A DNA stretch of 64,000 nucleotides from Sedimentitalea xiamensis (lineage in GTDB: Bacteria > Pseudomonadota > Alphaproteobacteria > Rhodobacterales > Rhodobacteraceae), in the NCBI RefSeq assembly GCF_030164465.1, contig NZ_JASNJE010000002.1, positions 124,001 through 188,000 on the forward strand, given 5' to 3'. The notes beneath the pieces are model-generated. The model worked only from the letters and a program-made list of their open reading frames with translations. It ran no database searches and had not been told where the DNA came from. Shown piece after piece: positions 9,181 to 18,719 of this stretch. The number at the start of each line of letters is the position of its first letter. The stretch's first letter is position 1. The position numbers and the translations under genes are program-made.

Positions 9181-9302
9181 GGTCTCCTCCCTGAGTCATG
9201 TCCGGACCGGTCATTCGGCGCGCTCCCTATAGCGCGGCGGGTCTCCTCCATGCGCGGGTTCGTCCGCGCACACCCGCCACAAACAGCGCCGGCTGATCGC
9301 TT

Positions 9303-9323
9303 AGTGTCCTATTGTTGGACACT
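9303..9323. promoter_or_regulatory. Perfect inverted repeat, candidate operator of the liv/acyl-CoA operon
   Basis: AGTGTCC and GGACACT flank a 7-base A/T-rich spacer, in the 244-base gap between the molybdoenzyme stop and the binding-protein start. It lies about 125 bases upstream of that start. Its position and dyad symmetry fit an operator, possibly for the GntR protein encoded in the same operon. It has no following T-run, so a terminator is less likely. Confidence 0.45.
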
Positions 9324-9424
9324 GTGGCCCAATTGACGCTCCGTCAACCGAAATATGACGGCCGGATCGGGGAAGAGCGCAGGTCGTGGTTTCGCCGGGC
9401 GGGGAATGCCTCCCGGTTGCGGGC

Positions 9425-11671
9425 TTACAGCCGGGCGAGATCGACCAGGGCCGAATGCGCGCTGCACCCCTGTCCGAGCCGGGACGTGCCGATATCGGCG
9501 GTCAGCACGTTCGGGTTGCCATTCGGGTCGATGTTCCCCCCCGGATCGCCGAACCATGCGCCGGTCGGCAGGGCGACGACACCCTCGCGCACATCCTCCG
9601 ATACCATGGCGCGGGCGCGGCAGGAGCCGCGGGCATTGAAAACGCGGACCAGATCGCCGGTGGCGATGTTCCGGGGCGCCGCATCCGCGGGATGCACCAC
9701 GATCGTCTCGGGCCGCGCCCCTTCGACATCCGCCAATGCGCTTTCCAACTGGCTGTGCAGCTTGTCGCCCGGCTGGGGCGAGACAAGGTGCAAGGGGGCC
9801 GCGCCGGTCGCCGCGCCCAGCCACTCGGAAGGTGGCAACCAGACCGGGTGGCCCGGACAATCGTCATAGCCGAAGCCATCTATGGTCTCCGAGAAAATCT
9901 CGATCTTTCCGGAGGGTGTGGCGAGCGGACACCGCTCCGGGTCTTCGCGAAACGGGGCCAGCAAGGTCCGGTTCGGACCTTCCGTCTTCAGAGGCAGCCG
10001 GACCCAGTTGCGCGCCTTGAGGGTTTCGAAATCCGGGACTTCGACGCCTTCGCCCTCGGCCTTGCGCCGATATCCTTCATAGAGCGTGCGAATCCATTCA
10101 GCAGAGGACCGGCCCTCGGTGAACTCCGCCGCCAGCCCAAGCCGCTCCGCGAGCGCGGTCAGGATCTCGTAATCGTCGCGCGCGTCCGCCACCGGCGGAA
10201 TGAGTTGCGGCATGTAAAAGAGGTAGTCGTCCATGTTCGAACGGCCGATATCCTCGCGTTCATAGGGCGTCGTGGCCGGAAAGACGATATCGGCGCGTTT
10301 GGCGGTCGCCGTCCACCAAGGTTCGTGGACGATGATCGTCTCGGGCTTCTTCCAGGCTTCGTGCAACGCGTTGAGATCCTGGTGGTGGTGGAACGGGTTG
10401 CCCCCGGCCCAGTAAACCAGCCGGATGTCGGGATAGCGCTGCCGCCGCCCGTTGAAATCGTAGAAAGCCCCCGGATGACGCAGCATGTCGCCGATCCGTG
10501 CGACCGGGATCATCGTTTGCACCGGGTTCTCGCCCTGGGAAAAGGTCATTCCAGTCAGACCCTTGAGCGATTTCCCGACGCCGCCGATCGCTCCGTAGCC
10601 ATAGCCCACGCCGCCGCCCGGCAGCCCGATCTGGCCCAGCATCGCAGCCAGAACGGCGGACATCCAATAGGGCTGTTCGCCATGCTCGGCCCGTTGCAGC
10701 GACCAGGCGACGGTGATGAACGTGCGGGTAGAGGCCATGCGCCGCGCAAGAGCCCGGATCGCATCCGGGCCGACCCCGCAGAGCGGTGCGGCCCATTCCG
10801 GCGACTTGGGCGCGCCATCGCTTTCACCCAGCAGGTAGGGGCGAAAGCGCTCAAAGCCGACGGTGCAACGGGTCAGGAAGTCATGATCGGTCAACCCTTC
10901 GGTCTCGACCACATGTGCGATGGCCAGCATCAGAGCCGTATCCGAACCGGGCCGGACGGAGATCCAATCGCAACCCGCGGGCGCGTCTGTCTTCTGCGGG
11001 GCGATGTTGACGCGGCGCATGCCCTTTTCCGCGAACCTGTCGAACCAGTGCACGGTCTCGTGCCGGGTGATGCCCCCCATGCTGACCTGCGCGTTCTTCG
11101 GGTTGACGCCGCCGAACATGACCAGCGTTTCCGTGTGGTCGGCGATCGTCTCCCAGCTGTCCTGGTGTTCGTAGAGGAACGGCAGGAACGGCCCCCCCAG
11201 CACATGCGGCATGATCGCCTGCGCGCATCCGGTGGAATAGCTGCCGAACGACGCCACATAGCCGCCGATGGTGTTCAGGAACCGGTGCGCCTGGCTTTGC
11301 GCGTGATGAAACCGGCCTGCCGAACTCCAACCGTAGGAGCCTCCGAAAATCGCCTCGTTGCCGAAACGCTTGCGCACCCGGTCCAGTTCCGCCGCCGCGA
11401 TGTCCAGCGCCTCGTCCCAGGGCAGATCGACGAACTCGTCGCTTCCCCGACCGCCGCGGTCCCGGCTTTCAAGCCACCCCCGGCGGATCGCAGGACGCGC
11501 CACGCGGGTCCGGTGATGCACCGCCTTGGGCAGAATGTCGGGGATGGCGCTGGGATGCGGATCTTCCGGAAAGGGCCGCGTGCCGACGATCCGCCCCCCC
11601 AAGGTGTCGACCTCGAAAGCGCCCCAATGGCTCGATGTCACATGTGTGCGAAGTTCAGGACGTTTCGCCAT
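9425..11671 (-). CDS. Molybdopterin oxidoreductase of the DMSO/TMAO/biotin-sulfoxide reductase type
   Basis: The protein has 748 residues from ATG 11671. The ATG is preferred over the adjacent GTG at 11674 because GGGAGG lies 5 bases before it. The protein lacks the N-terminal Cys motif for an Fe-S cluster and has a serine where the Mo ligand is expected (GSYSTGCAQAIMPHVLGG), which places it with DorA/TorA/BisC enzymes. Pterin-binding segments such as YGWSSAGRFHHAQSQ and the C-terminal LVSPQPGDKLHSQLES and VFNARGSCRARAMVS are present. No Tat signal is visible, so it should be cytoplasmic like BisC, probably reducing an S- or N-oxide. The electron donor is not encoded beside it on the same strand. 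Confidence 0.9.
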   Translation of the reverse strand: MAKRPELRTHVTSSHWGAFEVDTLGGRIVGTRPFPEDPHPSAIPDILPKAVHHRTRVARPAIRRGWLESRDRGGRGSDEFVDLPWDEALDIAAAELDRVRKRFGNEAIFGGSYGWSSAGRFHHAQSQAHRFLNTIGGYVASFGSYSTGCAQAIMPHVLGGPFLPFLYEHQDSWETIADHTETLVMFGGVNPKNAQVSMGGITRHETVHWFDRFAEKGMRRVNIAPQKTDAPAGCDWISVRPGSDTALMLAIAHVVETEGLTDHDFLTRCTVGFERFRPYLLGESDGAPKSPEWAAPLCGVGPDAIRALARRMASTRTFITVAWSLQRAEHGEQPYWMSAVLAAMLGQIGLPGGGVGYGYGAIGGVGKSLKGLTGMTFSQGENPVQTMIPVARIGDMLRHPGAFYDFNGRRQRYPDIRLVYWAGGNPFHHHQDLNALHEAWKKPETIIVHEPWWTATAKRADIVFPATTPYEREDIGRSNMDDYLFYMPQLIPPVADARDDYEILTALAERLGLAAEFTEGRSSAEWIRTLYEGYRRKAEGEGVEVPDFETLKARNWVRLPLKTEGPNRTLLAPFREDPERCPLATPSGKIEIFSETIDGFGYDDCPGHPVWLPPSEWLGAATGAAPLHLVSPQPGDKLHSQLESALADVEGARPETIVVHPADAAPRNIATGDLVRVFNARGSCRARAMVSEDVREGVVALPTGAWFGDPGGNIDPNGNPNVLTADIGTSRLGQGCSAHSALVDLARL

Positions 11672-12031
11672 CACGGCCTCCCTTGAAACGGCGCCCGCGC
11701 GTCAGGATAATACCGGATCGGAGCGTTACCGCCCAAAAACCAGATCCGCACCGGAAAATCCAGCCGCTTGGTGTCCCCAAGCCGGCAATGGTGTTCTTCC
11801 CGCGCCGGCGACCCAGCCGATGGTCCGCCCGGAGCGGTTTCGTTCGTCGTCCGACGACCGGTCCCCGAACGCCCCGCACCGGTGGCCCGCGATCACGCAA
11901 TCGTGGGGGCAGTTGAAGCGATTCCGCCTGTCCCGTCCTTTGGATTCGCCTTGAAACCCGCTACTCTTTTTCGGGAGGTTTCATGGTATCGTACGGAGGC
12001 CGGCGACAGCAGCCAAAGAGGAGAAAACGAC
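11672..12031. other. Divergent intergenic region (360 bases) without a gene
   Basis: This gap separates the molybdoenzyme gene (minus) from the Tat-exported protein gene (plus) and must hold both promoters. A strong ribosome site (AAGAGGAG) sits at about 12016-12023. An imperfect dyad (GAAACCCG ... CGGGAGGTTTC) lies near 11953-11982. No convincing -10/-35 pair, RNA gene or short coding frame with good support was found; the reading frames crossing it are low quality. Confidence 0.5.
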
Positions 12032-12520
12032 ATGACCGCCGCCCTTTTCCATCGCCGATTCTTCCTCGCCACCGGCGGCTCCTTGCTGGCTCTTGGCGGG
12101 GCCGGGCTCATGTCTCCGGCGCGCGCGCGGGGGTTGGCCGCGACGCCCACCATGCGCGGCGGGGCCAACAACTACCGCCCCGGCGCGCCAGTCGTGGACC
12201 GGATCGGCCATGGCGGGTTCTGGATGTCGGGCACGGTGCGACGCGCCGGGGATGGCGCTCCGCTGGCGGGACAACGCATCCAGATCTGGGCGCATACCAC
12301 AGAAGGGCACGAACGCGACCCGCACAGCCATGGCGCCACCCTGACGGATGCGAACGGCGTGTTCCGGCTTGAAATGCCGCAGATCGTCCCTGCGTTCGGG
12401 CAGCCTCATGGCCATCTCGCCTATGACAGCGGCGATTTCGAAACGGTCTTTCTCCGCCCGGTGATGCGCAGCGCGAAGGAGACCAACCTGGAGGCGCATT
12501 TCGTCCTGAAACCGGTCTGA
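12032..12520 (+). CDS. Tat-exported intradiol-dioxygenase-fold protein
   Basis: The precursor has 162 residues. The frame is open further upstream, but ATG 12032 follows a strong ribosome site and begins a twin-arginine signal (HRRFFLATGGSLLALGGAG, Arg8-Arg9), so it is exported folded. The mature part resembles the intradiol dioxygenase beta-sandwich (GGFWMSGTVRRAGDGAPLAG, QIWAHT, TDANGVFRLEMP). A His-x-His pair (His126, His128) stands where the two iron-ligand histidines are expected. The two tyrosine ligands of true intradiol enzymes are not apparent (Phe122 near one position; HERDPHSH at 93-100). It may therefore carry a different metal site or be non-catalytic. The downstream haem membrane gene starts 5 bases later, suggesting a periplasmic redox pair. 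Confidence 0.8.
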   Translation: MTAALFHRRFFLATGGSLLALGGAGLMSPARARGLAATPTMRGGANNYRPGAPVVDRIGHGGFWMSGTVRRAGDGAPLAGQRIQIWAHTTEGHERDPHSHGATLTDANGVFRLEMPQIVPAFGQPHGHLAYDSGDFETVFLRPVMRSAKETNLEAHFVLKPV

Positions 12521-12525
12521 CCGGC

Positions 12526-13125
12526 TTGGAACCGACGCTGCCGCGCCTGGCCCGAGGCGGCGTGATCTGGGCCGCTCTCGCAGTTGCCATCGCCGTCCCG
12601 ATACAGGCGGCAGCGACAAGCCCCCTGCTTGCCTGGCGCGATCCGGTCTATATCGCCGCCGGGTTTGCCGGAGTCCTCGCCATGGCGCTCTTGCTGGTGC
12701 AGCCCTTGCTGGCCGCCGGGATCCTGCCGGGGCTGCGGGGAATGGCCGGGCGGCGCATCCATCGCTGGACCGGCGGCTGTATCGTCATCGCGGTGCTGAT
12801 CCACGTGGCCGGGCTTTGGCTCACCAGCCCGCCGGACGTGGTCGATGCGCTGCTATTCAGGTCTCCGACGCCGTTTTCGCCCTGGGGTGTCGTTGCCATG
12901 TGGGCGCTCTTTCTGACGGCGATTCTCGCGGTGCTGCGCCGGCGGTTGCGCCGGCGCCTGCGGGCCTGGCGGCTCGGTCATATCTCGCTCGCGACCGTGA
13001 TCGTCGTGGGTAGCGTGATCCACGCGCTTCTAATCGAAGGAACGATGGGCACGCTGTCCAAGACGGCGCTTTGCGTCCTTGTCCTCCTCGCGACCCTGAA
13101 AGCCGTTTCCGGCCTGCGGCCATGA
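12526..13125 (+). CDS. Ferric-reductase-like transmembrane haem protein
   Basis: The product has 199 residues with about six hydrophobic segments. Four histidines are arranged as two pairs, His79/His93 and His152/His166, each spaced by 14. This is the bis-haem ligation pattern of the ferric reductase/MsrQ-like membrane domain. No FAD or NAD domain follows, so it is the membrane part only. The start used is TTG 12526 directly after the upstream stop; GTG 12562 is an alternative. The coupling suggests that it passes electrons to, or takes them from, the Tat-exported partner. Confidence 0.78.
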   Translation: MEPTLPRLARGGVIWAALAVAIAVPIQAAATSPLLAWRDPVYIAAGFAGVLAMALLLVQPLLAAGILPGLRGMAGRRIHRWTGGCIVIAVLIHVAGLWLTSPPDVVDALLFRSPTPFSPWGVVAMWALFLTAILAVLRRRLRRRLRAWRLGHISLATVIVVGSVIHALLIEGTMGTLSKTALCVLVLLATLKAVSGLRP

Positions 13126-13216
13126 CCGAAGCGACCGGCCCGACACTGAAGACCGGCCGCAATTCGTCCGGACCAGCGCCGCCCACCCGGTTCAACCGGA
13201 CAGCGCGCAACCGGCC

Positions 13217-14641
13217 TCAATGGGCAATCATGACATGACGCACGGCGGTGTAGTCTTCCAGGGCATACATCGACATGTCCTTGCCGTAGCCGGACTGTTT
13301 CAGGCCGCCATGCGGCATCTCGTTGACCAGCATGAAATGCGTGTTCACCCAGGTGCAGCCGTAGCGCATGCGGCCCGACACATCCAGCGCGCGGCCGACA
13401 TCCCGCGTCCAGATCGATGATGCGAGGCCGTAGTCGCTGTCATTGGCCCATGCGACCGCTTCTTCGGTGTCGGTGAAGCGCGTCACCGAAACGACCGGGC
13501 CGAAGACTTCGCGCTGCACGATCTCGTCGGTCTGTTTCGCGCCGGCGATGACGGTCGGCTGATAGTAGTATCCGTTGCCCTGATGCAGCTTGCCGCCGGT
13601 GGTGATTTCCATGTGCTTCTGCTCGCGGGTGCGTTCCACGAAGCTGGCGACCCGGTCGCGCTGGCGGACGGAAATCAGCGGCGGAATCTCGTTCAGCGTA
13701 TCGTCCGGGTTGTCATACACGATACTGGAAACGGCCGAGGACAGGTCCGCCACCAGCCTGTCATAGATCTTCGGCCCCGCGTAGATCCGGCACGCGGCGG
13801 TGCAATCCTGCCCCGCATTGTAGTATCCGAAGGCTTTCAGCCCCGTCACCACCCTGTCCAGATCCGCGTCGTCGAACACGATGACCGGCGCCTTGCCGCC
13901 CAGTTCCAGATGCGTCCGCTTGACGGTTTTCGACGCCGCCTGAAGCACCTTCTTGCCGGTGGCCACGTCCCCGGTGATCGACACCATGTCCACGTCGGGA
14001 TGGCTGATCAGGGTGTTGCCGACGCTGGCGCCCTGCCCAACCACCACGTTCACCACGCCTTCCGGCAGGATATCGGCCATGAGCCTGGCCAGTTTCATTG
14101 CGGTCAGGGGGGTCTGTTCGGACGGTTTCAGGACCACCGTGTTGCCACCGGCCAGAGCGGGCGCCAGTTTCCAGGCCATCATCATCATCGGGTAATTCCA
14201 GGGCGCGATCGACGCCACGACGCCGATCGGGTCGCGGCGCACCATGGAGGTGTGCCCGGCGAGGTATTCGCCCGCGGCCGATGTGTGCATGTTGCGCACC
14301 GCGCCGGCGAAGTAGCGGAAGCAATCGGCGACGGCGGGGACTTCTTCGTTTCGCACCTCGTTGATCGGCTTGCCGCAGTTCAACGCCTCGAGCTGGGCCA
14401 GTTCCTCGAGATTGGCCTCGATGGCATCGGCGATCGCCAGCAGTTTTGCGGACCGTTCGGACGGCGTGGTCCGGGACCAGGATGCGAAGGCGGCCCTTGC
14501 CGCCGCCACCGCCCGGTCGACCTGGCCGGTGTTCGCCTCGGGCAGGTTCAGGATCACTTCGCCCGAACGCGGGTTCAGCACCTTTTCTTCCACGTCGGTT
14601 CCTGCCTCAAACGACGCGCCGATGAGCATTTTGGTTTCCAT
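13217..14641 (-). CDS. patD: Gamma-aminobutyraldehyde dehydrogenase (PatD/YdcW-like)
   Basis: This is a 474-residue NAD-dependent aldehyde dehydrogenase of normal family length. The catalytic Cys lies in [14 protein letters not shown], a sequence typical of the PatD/betaine-aldehyde branch; the general-base Glu is in [12 protein letters not shown] and the Asn in APWNYPMM. It should oxidise 4-aminobutyraldehyde to GABA in putrescine breakdown. It is the last gene of a unit whose order equals E. coli ydcSTUV-ydcW. The ATG at 14641 has ribosome site GGGAGAG. The aminotransferase that would make the aldehyde is not in the window. Confidence 0.92.
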   Translation of the reverse strand: METKMLIGASFEAGTDVEEKVLNPRSGEVILNLPEANTGQVDRAVAAARAAFASWSRTTPSERSAKLLAIADAIEANLEELAQLEALNCGKPINEVRNEEVPAVADCFRYFAGAVRNMHTSAAGEYLAGHTSMVRRDPIGVVASIAPWNYPMMMMAWKLAPALAGGNTVVLKPSEQTPLTAMKLARLMADILPEGVVNVVVGQGASVGNTLISHPDVDMVSITGDVATGKKVLQAASKTVKRTHLELGGKAPVIVFDDADLDRVVTGLKAFGYYNAGQDCTAACRIYAGPKIYDRLVADLSSAVSSIVYDNPDDTLNEIPPLISVRQRDRVASFVERTREQKHMEITTGGKLHQGNGYYYQPTVIAGAKQTDEIVQREVFGPVVSVTRFTDTEEAVAWANDSDYGLASSIWTRDVGRALDVSGRMRYGCTWVNTHFMLVNEMPHGGLKQSGYGKDMSMYALEDYTAVRHVMIAH

Positions 14642-14659
14642 GAGGACTCTCCCAGTTGG

Positions 14660-15466
14660 TTACTTGCCCTGACCCGCCACCGTGTCGGTGCCGCGTGTCA
14701 GGTAATAGGCGCCGAGGATCGGCAGGAATGTGACCAGCACAACGACCATGGCGACCACGTTGGTCACGGGGCGTTCGCGCGGACGGACAAGTTCTTCGAG
14801 CATCCAGATCGGCAGGGTCTGCTGTTGCCCGGCGGTGAAAGTGGTCACGATGACCTCGTCGAAGGACAGCGCGAAGGCAAGCATCCCGCCCGCCAGCAGC
14901 GCGGTCGAAATATTGGGCAGGATGACGTATCGAAAGGTCTGGAAGCTGTTCGCGCCCAGGTCCATCGACGCCTCCACCAGCGACCCCGAAACGCGCCGGA
15001 ACCGCGCCACCGCATTGTTGTAGACGACCACGACGCAGAAGGTCGCGTGCCCCAGAACGATGGTCCAGAAGCTGAACGGAATATCCGCGAGGTTGAAGGC
15101 CGAGCGCAGCGAGATGCCCGTGATGATCCCCGGCAAGGCGATCGGCAGGATCACCAGCAGGGAAATCACTTCGCGACCGAAGAACTTGGTCCGGCTCACC
15201 GCCGCGGCGCAGAGTGTTCCGAGCACCAGCGCAATTACCGTCGAGATGCTGGCGACCTTCACCGACAGCCAGAGCGCCTGCCAGACATCGGGGCGCCCCC
15301 AGGTCACGGCGAACCATTTCAGGGTCAGGCCCGGTGGCGGCCACTGGTAGGATTTGTCCTCGGTCGTGAACGCATAGACAAAGATCAGCAGGATCGGCAG
15401 GTGCATGAAGGCCAGGCCAAGACCGGCGGCGACCTTCAGGCCCAGGGGCGCGCGGTCAGAGTGCAT
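14660..15466 (-). CDS. ydcV: ABC transporter permease, YdcV/PotC type
   Basis: This is a 268-residue inner-membrane protein with about six transmembrane helices. The EAA loop that docks on the ATPase reads [24 protein letters not shown]. It overlaps the upstream permease gene by 11 bases and lies 18 bases before patD. With YdcU it forms the channel of a spermidine/putrescine-type importer. Confidence 0.93.
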   Translation of the reverse strand: MHSDRAPLGLKVAAGLGLAFMHLPILLIFVYAFTTEDKSYQWPPPGLTLKWFAVTWGRPDVWQALWLSVKVASISTVIALVLGTLCAAAVSRTKFFGREVISLLVILPIALPGIITGISLRSAFNLADIPFSFWTIVLGHATFCVVVVYNNAVARFRRVSGSLVEASMDLGANSFQTFRYVILPNISTALLAGGMLAFALSFDEVIVTTFTAGQQQTLPIWMLEELVRPRERPVTNVVAMVVVLVTFLPILGAYYLTRGTDTVAGQGK

Positions 15467-16397
15467 CGAAAGCCCCCTGCCGCTTGGCGATCCATAGGTA
15501 AACCGCCATCAGAAGGATCGGCACGACGGCAAAGGCCGCGGCCAGCGGAATGTTCCCGGCGGTTCCCTGGTAGGCATAGACCGCCTGGCCGATGAACCGG
15601 CGGGACGATCCGACGATCTGCGGAATGATGTAATCCCCCAGCGTCAGCGAAAAGGTAAAGATCGACCCGGCGATCACTCCGGGCAGCGCCAGCGGAAACA
15701 GCACGTGACGAAATGTCTGCGCGGGCCGCGCCCCGAGGTCGCCCGAGGCTTCCAGCATGGAATGCGGCACCCGTTCCAGCGCCGCCTGTATCGGCAGGAT
15801 CATGAACGGCAGCCAGACGTAGAGAAACACCAGGAAAGTGCCTGTCGCGCTGACCGACAGCGAATTGCCGCCGATGACCGGAATGGCCAGATACGCGTTC
15901 AGAAACCAGCCCAGGTGCAGGGTCTCGAACATCCAGTTCAGAATGCCTTCCTTGGCGAGGATCAGCTTCCAGGAATAGACCTTGACGAGGTAGCTCGACC
16001 ACAAGGGCATCATCACGCCCAGATAGAAGATCGCCTTCCATTTGCCACGCGCATATCTCGCCGCGAAATAGGCCACCGGGAAACCGACCGCCGCCGCCCC
16101 CACCGTCACCGCCGCCGCCATCACCACCGTGCGCAGGATGATATCGAAGTTCGACGGCCGGAACAGTTCCGCATATGTCTTCAGGGTGAATTCATACTGG
16201 ATGATGCCGGTGAATTCGTCGATCGAGAAAAAGCTCTGCGCCAACAGGGCGAAGAGCGATCCGAGATAGATGATCCCCAGCCATGCCGCGGGCGGCAGGA
16301 TCAGCAGGAAGATCAGCAGCCCCGGCCTGCGCCAGAGCGTATCCGACAGCCGGCCGAACAGGCCGGCGCCACGATCGGAGACCGCCTGCATGCTCAT
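15456..16397 (-). CDS. ydcU: ABC transporter permease, YdcU/PotB type
   Basis: This 313-residue protein has a cytoplasmic N-terminus ([18 protein letters not shown]) and about six membrane helices. The EAA loop reads [25 protein letters not shown]. The start at ATG 16397 overlaps the ATPase stop by 4 bases; a second ATG two codons on is possible. It is the partner of the YdcV-like permease. Confidence 0.93.
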   Translation of the reverse strand: MSMQAVSDRGAGLFGRLSDTLWRRPGLLIFLLILPPAAWLGIIYLGSLFALLAQSFFSIDEFTGIIQYEFTLKTYAELFRPSNFDIILRTVVMAAAVTVGAAAVGFPVAYFAARYARGKWKAIFYLGVMMPLWSSYLVKVYSWKLILAKEGILNWMFETLHLGWFLNAYLAIPVIGGNSLSVSATGTFLVFLYVWLPFMILPIQAALERVPHSMLEASGDLGARPAQTFRHVLFPLALPGVIAGSIFTFSLTLGDYIIPQIVGSSRRFIGQAVYAYQGTAGNIPLAAAFAVVPILLMAVYLWIAKRQGAFDAL

Positions 16398-17377
16398 GCG
16401 CGATCCATCACATGCAGATCTTCGGCGGCCCAGTTGACGGTCACGGTATCCCCCACTTTCGGAAAGGTGTCGGACTTGGGCAGCAGCATCGTCATCGGCA
16501 CATCCCCGATCCGGATGCCGATCCGGGTGGCGGCCCCCAGGAAACTGACGCTGCGCACGGTCGCGCTATGCCCCTGTTCGGACAGATGGACCGCTTCCGG
16601 CCGAAGCGCGCCATGGGCCTTGCGCCCGGTCAGCTGCGCGACGAATTCGGGCGGCAGCACGTTCGAGGATCCGACGAAATCCGCAACGAACGGCGTTTCA
16701 GGGCGGAAATAGATCGTTTCGGGCGCGCCGATCTGCACGATCCGGCCTTCGTTGAACACCGCCACCCGGTCGGCCATGGACAGGGCCTCGCCCTGATCGT
16801 GGGTGACGAAAATGAACGTGATGCCGAGGCTGCGTTGCAGCGATTTCAGTTCTTCCTGCATCTGTTCACGCAGCTTCAGGTCCAGCGCGCCCAGCGGTTC
16901 GTCCAGCAGCAGCGCCTTGGGTTCGTTCACCAGCGCCCGCGCCAGGGCCACCCGCTGGCGCTGGCCGCCGGACAGTTCGGAGGGCTTGCGATCCCCGTAA
17001 CCCGTGAGCGCCACCATCTCCAAAGCGCCATCCGCCGCCCCATGACGCTGCGCCTTGGGCTGCCCGGCGACCATCAGCCCGTATGCCACGTTGTCCCGCA
17101 CGTTGAGATGCGGAAACAGGGCGTAGTCCTGAAACACCGTGTTCACGTTGCGCCTGTAGGGCGGAATGCCCTGCGCCACCTGCCCGAATATCCGGATCTC
17201 TCCGGCGGTCGGACGTTCGAACCCTGCGATCAGGCGCAGGCTCGTGGTCTTGCCGGACCCCGAAGGCCCGAGCATCGCAAAGAATTCGCCCTCGGCGATG
17301 TCCAGATCGACGTTGTCCACGGCCCTGACGTCACCATAGTGGCGCGAAACGCCGGAAAAGCGGATTGCAGATGTCAT
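16394..17377 (-). CDS. ydcT: ABC transporter ATP-binding protein, YdcT/PotA type
   Basis: The product has 327 residues. The frame runs open upstream, but ATG 17377 begins the ATPase itself (MTSAIRFSGVSRHYG). Walker A is GPSGSGKTT, the signature LSGGQRQRVALARAL, Walker B ALLLDEPLGALD, and a C-terminal TOBE-like regulatory region follows (residues about 235-327). It energises the ydcSUV importer. An inverted-repeat hairpin separates it from ydcS. Confidence 0.94.
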   Translation of the reverse strand: MTSAIRFSGVSRHYGDVRAVDNVDLDIAEGEFFAMLGPSGSGKTTSLRLIAGFERPTAGEIRIFGQVAQGIPPYRRNVNTVFQDYALFPHLNVRDNVAYGLMVAGQPKAQRHGAADGALEMVALTGYGDRKPSELSGGQRQRVALARALVNEPKALLLDEPLGALDLKLREQMQEELKSLQRSLGITFIFVTHDQGEALSMADRVAVFNEGRIVQIGAPETIYFRPETPFVADFVGSSNVLPPEFVAQLTGRKAHGALRPEAVHLSEQGHSATVRSVSFLGAATRIGIRIGDVPMTMLLPKSDTFPKVGDTVTVNWAAEDLHVMDRA

Positions 17378-17393
17378 GAGTTTTCCAAACTGC

Positions 17394-17417
17394 GTCCCGC
17401 CACCGGCGTGGCGGGAC
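17394..17417 (-). terminator. Perfect intercistronic hairpin between ydcS and ydcT
   Basis: A 10-base perfect stem (GTCCCGCCAC pairing with GTGGCGGGAC) encloses a four-base loop, 16 bases after the ydcS stop codon. A short TTT follows on the minus strand. It probably acts as a partial terminator or 3'-end stabiliser raising the level of the binding protein over the ATPase and permeases. Confidence 0.65.
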
Positions 17418-17433
17418 CGGAGAGCTCCGGGGG

Positions 17434-18594
17434 TCAGCGGCCGCCGATGACGCCGATATAGTCCGACACCCAGCGGTAATAGGGCACGCATGTGCCCTGG
17501 CTTTCGCAGGATGACACCGGCGTCGTCCAGAACTTGATGCGTTCGAAATCGTCCATGCCGTTCGTCGTGCAGCCTTCGTCGGTCTGCATTCCGCGCCCGT
17601 CGGTGCAGGCAGCAGGAACGGCGGGGTTCGCACCGAACCAGACCGACAGGTCGGATTGCAGGTTGGACGCCAGCGAATGCTCCATCCACATATAGCTGCA
17701 ATTGGGGTTTTCCGCGTCCACATGCATCATCGTGGAATCGGCCCAACCGGTCGCGCCCTCTTGCGGGATCGTCGAGGCGACCGGCGCCGAACCGGCCTTG
17801 AGCAGGTTCACCTGGAACGGCCATGTGCCCGATGCCGCCATGCCTTCGTTCTTGAAGTCGTCGATCTGGATGAAGGCGTCATGCCAGTAGCGGCTGACCA
17901 GTTTGCGCTGCTCGCGCAGCAGATCGAGCGCCGCCGCATATTGGTCCTCGTTCAGTTCGTAGGGCGACGTGATGCCCAGGTCCGGCTGATTGAACATCAG
18001 GTAGTTGGCCGCATCGGCGATATGGATCGGGCCGTCATAGGCCTGCACGCGGCCTGCGTTGGGCTGCCCGTCCGGCAGGTCCATCGGCTTGAACACCACG
18101 TCCCAGCTCGCGGGGGCCTCGGGAAAGACTTCGGTGGAATACATCAGCACGTTCGGGCCCCACATGTAGGGCACCCCATAGTGGGTTCCGTCCACATAAT
18201 GCCAGGGCGCTTCCTTGAGCCGGTCATCGACCGTGGACCAGCTCGGGATCAGGTCGATGTTGATCGGTTGCACCCGCTTGCCCGCCACCATCCGCAGCGA
18301 CGCATCGCCCGACGCCGTCACCAGATCAAAGCCGCCTTCGTTCATCAGCGCGACCATTTCATCGCTGGTGTTGGCGTTCTTGATGTTGACCTTGCAGCCG
18401 GTCTTTTCCTCGAAAGCCGTGATCCAGTCAAAGGCCTTGTCGGTTTCGCCGCGCTCCAGATAGCCGGGCCAGGCGACGATATTGACCTGCCCTTCGCCTT
18501 CGCCGATTTCAGAGAGCATGTTCTGCGCCGCGGCCTGACCGGCGACCGCCAACCCCAGCACCAGCGCGGTGCCCGATCTCAAAACATTCTTCAT
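17434..18594 (-). CDS. ydcS: Putrescine/polyamine-type periplasmic binding protein (YdcS-like)
   Basis: The precursor has 386 residues with a Sec signal peptide (MKNVLRSGTALVLGLAVAGQAAAQN). The start is set at ATG 18594 because AGGGGA lies 7 bases before it; a ten-residue upstream extension has no such site. The mature sequence follows E. coli YdcS closely as remembered: IVAWPGYLERGETDK, TSDEMVALM, DLVTASGDASLR, GKRVQPIN, VQAYDGPI, WHD, FKNEG, and the C-terminal YIGVIGGR. It captures the substrate for the ydcTUV permease. E. coli YdcS has also been linked to polyhydroxybutyrate synthesis. Confidence 0.93.
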   Translation of the reverse strand: MKNVLRSGTALVLGLAVAGQAAAQNMLSEIGEGEGQVNIVAWPGYLERGETDKAFDWITAFEEKTGCKVNIKNANTSDEMVALMNEGGFDLVTASGDASLRMVAGKRVQPINIDLIPSWSTVDDRLKEAPWHYVDGTHYGVPYMWGPNVLMYSTEVFPEAPASWDVVFKPMDLPDGQPNAGRVQAYDGPIHIADAANYLMFNQPDLGITSPYELNEDQYAAALDLLREQRKLVSRYWHDAFIQIDDFKNEGMAASGTWPFQVNLLKAGSAPVASTIPQEGATGWADSTMMHVDAENPNCSYMWMEHSLASNLQSDLSVWFGANPAVPAACTDGRGMQTDEGCTTNGMDDFERIKFWTTPVSSCESQGTCVPYYRWVSDYIGVIGGR

Positions 18595-18694
18595 TCGCAA
18601 TTCCCCTGTGGTTTGATCCGACAATTTCGCCTGGTGTTCGGGAAACAGTGCGGCATGCCCGGCGCATTCGCAAATTCAATTGACAGAAATTCCA

Positions 18695-18711
18695 TATCGG
18701 TTTTTCCGATA
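18695..18711. promoter_or_regulatory. LysR-type operator upstream of ydcS
   Basis: TATCGG and CCGATA flank five T's, forming a 17-base palindrome that contains the T-N11-A core of LysR-type binding sites. It lies in the 125-base gap between the lysR stop and the ydcS start, about 100 bases before the ydcS ATG. That is a suitable distance for activation of the ydcSTUV-patD operon by the adjacent LysR protein. Confidence 0.55.
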
Positions 18712-18719
18712 CCCCACGG

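Noticed and set aside
11768-12031. Upstream extension of the Tat-exported protein gene
   Set aside because: The strong ribosome site and the twin-arginine signal set the start at 12032; the upstream codons are low-complexity and would disrupt the signal.
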